The notes under the pieces were generated by a model. That model saw only the letters and a program-made list of their open reading frames with translations. It was not told where the DNA came from and searched no databases. A stretch of DNA of 5,234 nucleotides from Pseudomonadota bacterium (lineage in GTDB: Bacteria; Pseudomonadota; Gammaproteobacteria; Steroidobacterales; Steroidobacteraceae), in contig JAJXYU010000286.1 of the NCBI GenBank assembly GCA_021780395.1, positions 1 to 5,234 on the forward strand. Reading direction: 5' to 3'. The position numbers and the translations under genes were made by a program. This document shows, piece after piece, positions 1 through 5,234 of this stretch. Position 1 is the stretch's first letter. Each line of letters starts with the position of its first letter.

Positions 1-31
1 CGCCGATCGCCAGCATGAGAAGGTCGAGCAT
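1..31 (-). CDS. 5' end of an unidentified ORF (partial, runs off left edge)
   Basis: A minus-strand ATG at 31-29 opens a frame reading MLDLLMLAIG before the window ends. A purine-rich Shine-Dalgarno-like GGGGA (plus 42-38) lies six bases upstream, which makes this a believable translation start. The ten visible residues are hydrophobic apart from one Asp, as at the start of a small membrane protein or an N-terminal membrane segment. Short leader peptides ahead of kdp potassium-transporter operons can begin in a similar way, but ten residues cannot establish identity and I do not assign one. It lies downstream of fimV on the same strand, where truA is often found in related genomes; this start does not look like TruA. 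The 106-base gap (32-137) to the fimV stop suggests a separate unit. Confidence 0.4.
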   Translation of the reverse strand, partial: MLDLLMLAIG

Positions 32-37
32 CACTGG

Positions 38-50
38 TCCCCTTTGGGGA
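38..50 (-). promoter_or_regulatory. Small hairpin covering the ribosome-binding site of the ORF starting at 31
   Basis: On the minus strand the sequence reads TCCCC-AAA-GGGGA, a perfect 5-bp stem with a 3-base loop. The 3' arm is the presumed Shine-Dalgarno element of the downstream ATG. The pairing is seen directly. That it masks the ribosome-binding site is inference, and a 5-bp stem can occur by chance in DNA this GC-rich. Confidence 0.3.
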
Positions 51-137
51 GCGTTCACGTTCGAACTCTCACGTAAGGCCCGGACCATAAGGAAGCGATG
101 TGGATTCGCGTCGAGGCGTATCAAGATCCCATAAAGA

Positions 138-1274
138 CTAGCGCGGCCGGCCGGCGGATGCCCGGTGTGTTTGATGCCGCCAAGTGGGTGCGGATGTGCT
201 GTTGGCGAACAGGATGCGCGGGTCCGCCCTGCTCCGGCAAACGGCCCTCACGCTTTTCGACGGTCGTGAGCCGCGTCCGGTCACGAGCCGCTGTTCGCTC
301 GCGAGCTGGGTTTGCAGCTGTTGCACCTGGGCGCGCAGGGACGCATTCTGGCCTCGAACGCTCGCCGCAGCGCCGCCGCCGGCACCGCTGGCGGACCCAT
401 GGCCCGCGGCGGCGATGGCCGGGGGCACCAGGCGCAAATGGCCGCCCGACGGGCCGGCGCTCGCGCGCCAGGCGCTCATCTGTTGATCGATCTGCGCGAT
501 GGCATCACGCTCGTTCAACGCGGCGATGCGGTCGGCATTCGGTACGCGCAGGATGGCCCCGCGGTGCAACAGATTCACGTTGCCGTCGAACGCGCTGGGA
601 TTGGCTCTAAACAGCGCGACCATCGTCTGATCGACCGAACCCGTCCCCTGCGCACCCAAGCGGCGCGCGATCGCCGAGAGTGTGTCACCGGCGGCGACGC
701 GTACGGTTCGAGGGGCCGATCCCCCGGCCGCGCTCGTAGCGCCGGTCGGCTCGGCCGACGCCGGTTCGGTCGCGACCTCGGTGGGCGGCGACGCGGATGG
801 CGCGGGGGCCGGCTGGGAGACGGCCGCCGATTGCGGCACTGCGACAGGCGCCGCCGGTTCTGCGTTCTGCCCCGACGCGTAGATCGGCGGATCGAGCAGC
901 ACCGTGTACTCGCGCAGCAATCGCCCGCGGGCCCAATCGACTTCGACCAGGAAGGTCACGAACGGATCCGGAATCGAATCGGTCGAGGTCACGTGCAGGA
1001 CCGCCTGCCCCTTCGCACCCTTCCCGATCGAGAAATGAAAGGTCCCGAGATAGGGCGGATGGCTGATTCCGTACCGCTGATATTCGTCGGCCGGCGCGAG
1101 TTCGGCGTGCAGGTCACCGAGGTCCCGGGGGGTGGCCGCGATCAGGTCGATATCGGCGCTGAGGGGCTCACCGAGCGCCGAATGCAGGTGAATCTCGCCG
1201 AGCCCGAGCGCCCACGACATCGACGGGCAAACGACGCATGCCATCAGCAAGAGACGGGGCATCTTCGTGGACAT
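138..1274 (-). CDS. fimV: FimV N-terminal region with LysM domain, C-terminally truncated
   Basis: FimV-family proteins are inner-membrane/periplasmic peptidoglycan-binding hubs needed for type IV pilus assembly and twitching motility. In order: a signal peptide (about residues 1-22, hydrophobic core LLLMACVV, ending SWA before LGLGEI); the family hallmark LGLGEIHLHSALGEPLSADI; a conserved FimV N-terminal domain to about 133, including PPYLGTFHF and FLVEVDW; a Pro/Ala-rich linker (about 138-188); a LysM domain (about 189-244, VAAGDTLSAIARR to GAILRVP); the FimV motif AWRASAGPSGGHLRLVPP (268-285); and the start of a coiled coil (307-330, SLRAQVQQLQTQLASEQ). After about residue 330 the sequence turns Arg/Ser/His-rich and no longer looks like FimV. 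The expected remaining coiled coil, transmembrane helix and C-terminal TPR/FimV-C domain are absent; full FimV is usually around 700-900 residues or more. The start at 1274 has TTGGAG five bases upstream. It is either a truncated or frameshifted gene, or a natural short form, and may be non-functional for pilus assembly. Confidence 0.85.
   Translation of the reverse strand: MSTKMPRLLLMACVVCPSMSWALGLGEIHLHSALGEPLSADIDLIAATPRDLGDLHAELAPADEYQRYGISHPPYLGTFHFSIGKGAKGQAVLHVTSTDSIPDPFVTFLVEVDWARGRLLREYTVLLDPPIYASGQNAEPAAPVAVPQSAAVSQPAPAPSASPPTEVATEPASAEPTGATSAAGGSAPRTVRVAAGDTLSAIARRLGAQGTGSVDQTMVALFRANPSAFDGNVNLLHRGAILRVPNADRIAALNERDAIAQIDQQMSAWRASAGPSGGHLRLVPPAIAAAGHGSASGAGGGAAASVRGQNASLRAQVQQLQTQLASEQRLVTGRGSRPSKSVRAVCRSRADPRILFANSTSAPTWRHQTHRASAGRPR
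261..294. repeat. 17-base imperfect tandem repeat inside the 3' part of fimV
   Basis: Two adjacent 17-base units (261-277 and 278-294) start CGGTCGTGAGCCGC and CGGTCACGAGCCGC. They match at 12 of the first 14 positions, and the last three bases diverge. The unit length is not a multiple of three, so gain of one copy would shift the reading frame. It lies where recognisable FimV sequence stops, at about residue 330. The repeat is seen directly; a causal link to the truncation is inference. Confidence 0.55.
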
Positions 1275-1298
1275 TGCTACTCCAAGAGTACCGGCACT

Positions 1299-1326
1299 TA
1301 TTTATATGAAGTTCATCGAGTTACAA
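1299..1326 (-). promoter_or_regulatory. Candidate sigma-70-type promoter for fimV
   Basis: In an AT-rich island between usg and fimV the minus strand carries TTGTAA (1326-1321) and, after 16 bases, TAAATA (1304-1299), as part of ATATAAATA. This would put transcription start at about 1292, leaving a short leader that still contains the TTGGAG ribosome-binding site at 1285-1280. The contrast in base composition with the GC-rich surroundings supports a promoter here. The exact boxes are a judgement, since TATAAA at 1306-1301 has only 14-base spacing. Confidence 0.4.
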
Positions 1327-1347
1327 AAACTTGTGAACCTAATATGC

Positions 1348-1369
1348 CCGGTTTACATAACCGGTAAAC
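1348..1369. repeat. Two overlapping inverted repeats between usg and fimV
   Basis: The stretch holds CCGGTT-TACAT-AACCGG (1348-1364, perfect 6-bp arms) and GTTTAC-ATAACCG-GTAAAC (1351-1369, perfect 6-bp arms). The arms share bases, so the two stems exclude one another in RNA. It begins six bases past the usg stop on the minus strand and lies upstream of the proposed fimV -35 box. No T-run follows, so a classical intrinsic terminator is unlikely. It could be an operator, a Rho-dependent end structure, or chance. Confidence 0.5.
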
Positions 1370-1375
1370 TATAGC

Positions 1376-2428
1376 TCAACGCGGCCTATTTACCAAAATC
1401 TGGGCGACCGAAACTGCGTTATGCGCCGCACATTTGCGTACATTGTCGGCAACGACCCAAAAATTTAGAGATCGATCACGACTCTCGTCGATCCTTACCC
1501 GACCGACCTCCACATGATCGGGCTGCAGCGCGGTCGTGGCCGGCGTCGGTCCAAACTGCCCGGCCGCGGAGTCGATCCATCGTAATCCAGGACCGCGCCT
1601 CAGCGCCTCGATCGCGTCGGCAAGTTCGAATGGACGCGCGAGCCGCAGGTGCACCGCGAGGCCATGGCCGAAGAACACCGGAACACGCACCGCCGTCACG
1701 TTGACGGCGAGTCCGGGCGCATCGAGGAGGCGGCGGGTCTCGTCGGCCAGCCGCCGCTCTTCGTCGCTCACTCCCTGTTCGTCCAGGGCGCCGACCAACG
1801 GCAAGACGTTGAACGCGATCTGCTCGCCGAACGGACGCCTGCGTGGCGACTTGCCGGAAAGCAAGGCGACCGTGTCCGCGGCAAGGCCGTCGATGCCGCT
1901 CCGACCCGCGCCCGAGACGGCATGGTAGGTCGCGACATCGACCCGCTCGAGTCCGGCAAGCGCATCGAGAGGCGCCAGCGCGGTCGCAAGCGCGACACTC
2001 GCGCTGCCCGGCAGGGCCACCATGCCGCGTGCGCCGATCCGCTCGAGCGCACGCGGGTTCACGTCGGCGGCGACGAGCGCGACGTCCGGACGATCACGAT
2101 GCGCATGCGTACCGTCGATCACCCACGCCGTTTGCGCCGCGGTGGCGGCGTGCCGGGCCGCGGTCGCGGCATGCGCGCAGAAGAACACCAGATCGGCTTC
2201 GCCGAAGTCGAATGCATCGACATCGCCGATCACCGTCTCGGGCTCGGCGTCGTCCCGGTCCCCGCCCTCGCCGCGGTCGGCGACCCGCCCGGGCGATCCC
2301 GTCGACTCGAGCAGTGCGAGGCTTGCGCAGGGCAGCGCCCCCGCGACGAGTCGTTCGCGCACGGCATCGCCGATCAGGCTGCCGGCACCGACGATCGCGA
2401 CCCGCAGCGGCGTCGAACTGGCGCTCAA
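1376..2428 (-). CDS. usg: Usg-like aspartate-semialdehyde dehydrogenase homologue without the catalytic Cys
   Basis: A 350-residue member of the ASADH family (semialdehyde dehydrogenase, NAD-binding plus dimerisation domains). Visible landmarks are the Rossmann motif [11 protein letters not shown] (10-20), VIDGTHAHR (103-111), the core [19 protein letters not shown] (164-182), [20 protein letters not shown] (200-219), RVPVFFGHG with R248 and H255 at the spacing of the ASADH substrate-binding Arg and acid-base His, and the C-terminal signature [19 protein letters not shown] (321-339). True ASADH reduces aspartyl phosphate to aspartate semialdehyde (Lys/Met/Thr/Ile and diaminopimelate synthesis) through a Cys in a PNCST-type motif. 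Here the aligned segment is LPGSAS, with Ser142 at the Cys position, as expected for Usg-type paralogues of unknown activity. The start is TTG at 2428, sharing TG with the aroC stop (TTGA). No closer in-frame ATG/GTG was found, and GGCGGG just upstream could be a weak ribosome-binding site. Upstream codons of the open frame are an antisense-like shadow of aroC. Usg next to fimV is a known arrangement, for example in Pseudomonas. Confidence 0.85.
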   Translation of the reverse strand: MSASSTPLRVAIVGAGSLIGDAVRERLVAGALPCASLALLESTGSPGRVADRGEGGDRDDAEPETVIGDVDAFDFGEADLVFFCAHAATAARHAATAAQTAWVIDGTHAHRDRPDVALVAADVNPRALERIGARGMVALPGSASVALATALAPLDALAGLERVDVATYHAVSGAGRSGIDGLAADTVALLSGKSPRRRPFGEQIAFNVLPLVGALDEQGVSDEERRLADETRRLLDAPGLAVNVTAVRVPVFFGHGLAVHLRLARPFELADAIEALRRGPGLRWIDSAAGQFGPTPATTALQPDHVEVGRVRIDESRDRSLNFWVVADNVRKCAAHNAVSVAQILVNRPR

Positions 2429-3522
2429 GGACCCGCCGTGACCACGGGCGTCGGCGACACGACGTCGCCGCACTGCGCCCGGTGGCGAAGATGGTGATCG
2501 ATCAGCACCAGCGCGAGCATCGCCTCGGCGATCGGCGTCGCGCGCAGCCCGACACAAGGATCGTGCCGGCCGGTCGTCGAGATCGTCGTCGCCCGGCCGG
2601 CGACGTCGATCGTGCGCGCGGGCTGCGTGATGCTCGACGTCGGCTTCAGCGCGATGCTGACGACGATCGGCTGTCCCGAGGAGATTCCGCCGAGCACGCC
2701 ACCGGCATGGTTCGACGCGAACCCCTGCGGCGTGATCTCGTCCCGGTGCTCCGATCCGCGCTGCCGTACGCATTCGAAGCCGGCCCCGATCTCGACGCCC
2801 TTGACCGCATTGATGCCCATCATCGCGCTCGCGATGTCGGCGTCGAGCCGGTCGAACACCGGCTCGCCCCAACCGGGCGGCACCCCCTCGGCGATCACGG
2901 TCACGCGCGCGCCGATCGAATCGCCCTCCTCGCGCAGTTTCCAGATCAGTTGCTCCAGCTCGCCGAGGCGCGACGGATCCGGGCAGAAGAACGGGTTCGA
3001 GCGGGCGCCCGGGAGATCGACCGGATCGAGCACGATCGGCCCCATCTGCGCGAGATATCCCTGGATCCGCACGCCGAGCCGCTCGGCGAGGAGCTTGCGC
3101 GCGATCGCGCCGGCGGCGACCCGCATCACGGTCTCGCGCGCGGACGATCGGCCGCCGCCGCGATAGTCGCGAAATCCGTACTTCTGCTGATAGGTGTAGT
3201 CGGCGTGACCCGGCCGGAACCGGTCCTTGATCTTCTCGTAGTCGCGGGAACGCTGATCCTCGTTCTCGACCAAAAGTCCGATCGGCGTGCCGGTCGTCCT
3301 GCCCTCGAACACCCCCGACAGGATCCGGACCCGGTCCGACTCGCGCCGCTGGGTCGTGAATTGCGAGGTGCCCGGGCGACGGCGGTCCACGTCCGCCTGC
3401 AGATCGGCCTCGCCGAGCTCGAGACCCGGAGGGCAGCCGTCGACCACGCCGCCGAGCGCGGGCCCGTGGCTTTCGCCGAAGGTCGTGACCGTGAAGAGTC
3501 TGCCGAAGGTGTTGCCTGCCAC
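2425..3522 (-). CDS. aroC: Chorismate synthase
   Basis: AroC converts 5-enolpyruvylshikimate 3-phosphate to chorismate by anti-1,4-elimination of phosphate, using reduced FMN. It is the last step of the shikimate pathway, feeding aromatic amino acids, folate and quinones in the cytosol. The 365-residue length is typical. Seen in order: [21 protein letters not shown] (4-24, signature GESHG with His19), [18 protein letters not shown] (46-63), [36 protein letters not shown] (103-123, with His106), GGRSSARET (123-131), [32 protein letters not shown] and the C-terminal [21 protein letters not shown]. The two His, the basic RRR/RR clusters and the SSARET motif needed for FMN and substrate binding are all present. 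The start is GTG at 3522 (reading M-A-G-N-T-F-G, the usual N-terminus), with AGGGA four bases upstream. The frame is open much further upstream only because of GC-rich codon bias across prmB. It follows prmB by 14 bases and overlaps the usg start by two, indicating co-transcription and probable translational coupling. Confidence 0.97.
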   Translation of the reverse strand: MAGNTFGRLFTVTTFGESHGPALGGVVDGCPPGLELGEADLQADVDRRRPGTSQFTTQRRESDRVRILSGVFEGRTTGTPIGLLVENEDQRSRDYEKIKDRFRPGHADYTYQQKYGFRDYRGGGRSSARETVMRVAAGAIARKLLAERLGVRIQGYLAQMGPIVLDPVDLPGARSNPFFCPDPSRLGELEQLIWKLREEGDSIGARVTVIAEGVPPGWGEPVFDRLDADIASAMMGINAVKGVEIGAGFECVRQRGSEHRDEITPQGFASNHAGGVLGGISSGQPIVVSIALKPTSSITQPARTIDVAGRATTISTTGRHDPCVGLRATPIAEAMLALVLIDHHLRHRAQCGDVVSPTPVVTAGP

Positions 3523-3536
3523 GCCGTCCCTACCCG

Positions 3537-4439
3537 TCAGGTGTCCTGTCGTCTCAACAAGAATACGCCGCCACCGCCGATCGTGAACGTCGGCCAGATG
3601 AACCCGGTGCGCGGGAAGGCGCGCAGCAGCGCCGTCTCGCTGTTGCCGACCTCGACGACCAGGATGCCCGGGTCGGTCAGGTGCGCGCGCGCTCCCGCGA
3701 GGATCCGGCGCACCAACGACAGGCCGTCCGTGCCCGCGGCGAGACCGACCCGCGGCTCGTGCCGGTATTCCGGCGGCAGCCCGCGCAGCTCGCGGGCACC
3801 GACGTAGGGCGGATTGCTGACGATGATATCGTAACGACGCCCCTCGATCGCCGCGTACAGATCCGATCGCAGCACCTCGACCCGCCGCTGCAGGTCGAGC
3901 GCGCGCCGGTTGCGGCGGCAGACCGCGAGCGCGCCCGACGAGACGTCGACCGCGTCGACACGCGCACGCGGGAACGCGCGTGCGCAGGCGAGCGCGATCG
4001 CGCCGGAACCCGTACCGATGTCGAGGATCCGCCGCACCTGACGCGGCTCGACCCACGGCGCGAAGCGCTGCTCGACGAGCTCGGCGATCGGCGAGCGCGG
4101 CACGAGCACGCGGTGGTCGACGTGGAGTTCGAGACCGGCGAAGAACGCGCGGTGGGTGAGGTAGGGCAGCGGCAGGCGCTCCTCGATGCGCCGGCGCAGC
4201 AGTCGCGCGATGCGCCGGCGCGCCGCCGGCGTGAGCGCCCGGCCGTAGGCGCGCGCGCCCCGCGCGTGCGGGATCCCGGCCGCGAAGAACACGATCTCCG
4301 CGGCCTCGTCGCGCGCGTTGTCGGTCCCATGCCCGAAATGGACGCCGGCGGCATCCAGGGCCGCGGCACAATCGTCGATCGCCTCGCCGACCGTCCGGTC
4401 GACCCGGGGGCCCGCCGGCCTGTGCGATAATTCTTCCAT
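3537..4439 (-). CDS. prmB: Ribosomal protein uL3 N5-glutamine methyltransferase PrmB
   Basis: An S-adenosylmethionine-dependent methyltransferase of the HemK/PrmC family. PrmB methylates the side-chain amide of a conserved Gln in ribosomal protein L3 (uL3) during large-subunit assembly. The 300 residues match the family. An N-terminal helical substrate-recognition region (about 1-105, including [22 protein letters not shown] and [15 protein letters not shown]) precedes [16 protein letters not shown], the PrmB form of the HemK VPRPETE-like element. Next are SAM motif [13 protein letters not shown] (139-150), an acidic motif II around [10 protein letters not shown], and the catalytic SNPPYVG (208-214) typical of amide N-methyltransferases, followed by [20 protein letters not shown], which distinguishes PrmB well from PrmC. 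The ATG at 4439 gives MEELSHRP; the ribosome-binding site is weak. The open frame continues far upstream antisense to psd and is not coding there. PrmB next to aroC is a common arrangement in gammaproteobacteria and supports the call. Confidence 0.95.
   Translation of the reverse strand: MEELSHRPAGPRVDRTVGEAIDDCAAALDAAGVHFGHGTDNARDEAAEIVFFAAGIPHARGARAYGRALTPAARRRIARLLRRRIEERLPLPYLTHRAFFAGLELHVDHRVLVPRSPIAELVEQRFAPWVEPRQVRRILDIGTGSGAIALACARAFPRARVDAVDVSSGALAVCRRNRRALDLQRRVEVLRSDLYAAIEGRRYDIIVSNPPYVGARELRGLPPEYRHEPRVGLAAGTDGLSLVRRILAGARAHLTDPGILVVEVGNSETALLRAFPRTGFIWPTFTIGGGGVFLLRRQDT
4423..4431 (+). promoter_or_regulatory. Candidate extended -10 element for psd
   Basis: The plus strand reads TGCGATAAT, matching the extended -10 pattern TGnTATAAT at all but one position (G for the first T). 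It lies within the first codons of divergent prmB, about 70 bases ahead of the psd ATG. No convincing -35 box was found, which an extended -10 promoter can tolerate. If both candidate promoters are real, the prmB and psd transcripts overlap at their 5' ends. Confidence 0.3.
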
Positions 4440-4502
4440 GCCGATTCGATCCCGATGCTTGCGCGCGCCGGCGGATTGTAGCCTGCCCGCAACCGGCCGC
4501 GC
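4440..4502. promoter_or_regulatory. 63-base divergent intergenic region between prmB and psd
   Basis: This gap separates the ATG codons of prmB (minus) and psd (plus). Apart from the TACAAT noted for prmB, it is GC-rich, and I see no clear operator palindrome or strong Shine-Dalgarno sequence for either gene. Confidence 0.6.
4475..4480 (-). promoter_or_regulatory. Candidate -10 box for the prmB-aroC-usg unit
   Basis: On the minus strand TACAAT (4480-4475), in the context GGCTACAATCC, is a five-of-six match to TATAAT and would give a leader of about 30 bases before the prmB ATG at 4439. No good -35 box is visible at 16-18 bases upstream. It is the most AT-rich part of an otherwise GC-rich 63-base divergent gap. 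Confidence 0.35.
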
Positions 4503-5234
4503 ATGAGCGCGTCGCACCGCGCGCGCGCCGCGCGTCCGGCGTCGGCGTTCCGGGCACGCGCATTCGCGGCCCTGCAGTACCTGCTGCCGAAGCGGGCACT
4601 GTCGGCGCTGGTGCGCGCGGCGACCCGCGTGCGCACCCGCTGGTTCAAGGATCTGCTGATCCGCTGGTTCCTCCGGCGCTTCGCGGTCGATCTCGCCGAC
4701 GCCGCCCTGCCCGATCCGTTCGCCTACGGCTGCTTCAACGAGTTCTTCACCCGGGCGCTCCGCTCCGGTGCGCGCCCGATCGCTTCCGGTCCTGACGAGG
4801 TCGCGTCCCCGGTCGACGGCACGGTCAGCGAGTGCGGCGCCGTCGACGGCGATCGCCTGCTGCAGGCGAAGGGCCGCAGCTACGCGCTGCGCGAGCTGCT
4901 CGCGGATCGCGACTGGAGCGCGGGATTCGAGCAAGGCACGTTCCTCACGATCTACCTCGCGCCGCGCGACTACCATCGGATCCACATGCCCTGCGACGGG
5001 CAGCTTCTCGAGACGGTGTTCGTGCCGGGTCGGTTGTTCAGCGTGAACGCCGCGACCGCGCGCCACGTCCCCCGGCTGTTCGCGCGCAATGAACGCGTCC
5101 TCACGCTGTTCGACGGTGCGGCGGCCGGCGCATTCGCGCTCGTGCTGGTCGGGGCGCTGAACGTCGCCAGCATCGAGACGGTCTGGGCCGGCGAGATCGT
5201 GCCGGGCGGCCGGCGCGGCGCCGTACGGCTCCCG
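4503..5234 (+). CDS. psd: Phosphatidylserine decarboxylase, proenzyme (partial, runs off right edge)
   Basis: Psd decarboxylates phosphatidylserine to phosphatidylethanolamine at the inner membrane. It is made as a proenzyme that cuts itself at an LGST-type motif to create its pyruvoyl group. The visible 244 residues match the bacterial type I (PSD-B) form: [21 protein letters not shown] (23-43, membrane-associating helices), [16 protein letters not shown] (78-93), [11 protein letters not shown] (102-112) with the triad Asp105, [19 protein letters not shown] (148-166) with His158 and His161, [23 protein letters not shown] and [17 protein letters not shown]. His161 aligns with the E. coli catalytic His147. 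The self-cleavage Ser motif and C-terminus lie beyond the window. An in-frame TAG at 4479-4481 with no start codon between makes the ATG at 4503 the first possible start; there is no obvious Shine-Dalgarno sequence. The first 20 residues are Arg/Ala-rich and roughly 15 residues longer than in E. coli. It is divergent from prmB. Confidence 0.97.
   Translation, partial: MSASHRARAARPASAFRARAFAALQYLLPKRALSALVRAATRVRTRWFKDLLIRWFLRRFAVDLADAALPDPFAYGCFNEFFTRALRSGARPIASGPDEVASPVDGTVSECGAVDGDRLLQAKGRSYALRELLADRDWSAGFEQGTFLTIYLAPRDYHRIHMPCDGQLLETVFVPGRLFSVNAATARHVPRLFARNERVLTLFDGAAAGAFALVLVGALNVASIETVWAGEIVPGGRRGAVRLP

Noticed and set aside
140..160. GGCCGGCC palindrome near the fimV stop as a terminator
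   Set aside because: The palindrome has no loop and is not followed by a clean T-run, so it does not form a convincing intrinsic terminator.
312..1367. A 351-codon plus-strand open frame antisense to fimV
   Set aside because: It is Arg/Gly-rich with no recognisable domain, and the opposite strand carries clear FimV and LysM sequence. It is treated as a shadow.
2429..2872. N-terminal extension of the usg-like gene (open frame of 498 codons)
   Set aside because: It overlaps conserved aroC C-terminal sequence in another frame and has no homology-like character. The Rossmann motif begins ten residues after the TTG start.
1843..3807. A 654-codon plus-strand open frame across usg, aroC and prmB
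   Set aside because: The product is extremely Arg/Ala/Asp-rich with no family motifs, and it lies antisense to three well-recognised genes. It is a consequence of GC-rich codon bias.
3523..4599. N-terminal extension of aroC (open frame of 724 codons)
   Set aside because: The extension is antisense-style low-complexity Arg/Ala sequence lying over prmB. AroC homology begins exactly at the GTG at 3522, which has a ribosome-binding site.
4440..5066. N-terminal extension of prmB (open frame of 509 codons)
   Set aside because: It lies antisense to the well-conserved psd, and PrmB family sequence starts at the ATG at 4439.

Overview
The window is GC-rich chromosomal DNA with the gene content and order of a gammaproteobacterium. 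The FimV-type protein, the prmB-aroC pair and the adjacent Usg/ASADH-like gene point to a Xanthomonadales/Pseudomonadales-like or related deep-branching lineage. No rRNA, tRNA, CRISPR array, insertion sequence or phage gene is visible. The species cannot be named from the sequence.

Layout. From right to left on the minus strand there is a compact gene set: prmB (4439-3537), 14 bases, aroC (3522-2425), a 2-base stop/start overlap, a Usg-like aspartate-semialdehyde-dehydrogenase homologue (2428-1376), a 101-base AT-rich promoter-like gap, then a short fimV (1274-138). A new minus-strand reading frame starts at 31 and leaves the window after ten codons. On the plus strand, psd (phosphatidylserine decarboxylase) starts at 4503, divergently from prmB across a 63-base gap, and runs off the right edge before its autocatalytic Ser motif.

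How the genes fit together. prmB (glutamine methylation of ribosomal protein L3), aroC (last step of the shikimate pathway) and the usg-like gene are spaced like one transcription unit. The fimV gene has its own AT-rich upstream region and is probably expressed at least partly independently. psd belongs to phosphatidylethanolamine synthesis and only shares the divergent intergenic region.

Most of the window is ordinary housekeeping sequence. The parts worth a second look are at the left. FimV ends at 378 residues, and its recognisable sequence stops at about residue 330, exactly at a 17-base imperfect tandem repeat whose period would shift the frame. The usual fimV-truA linkage is absent. The Usg-like protein has Ser in place of the catalytic Cys of ASADH. 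Two overlapping, mutually exclusive inverted repeats lie between usg and fimV. I found no convincing evidence for a wholly new biological system.
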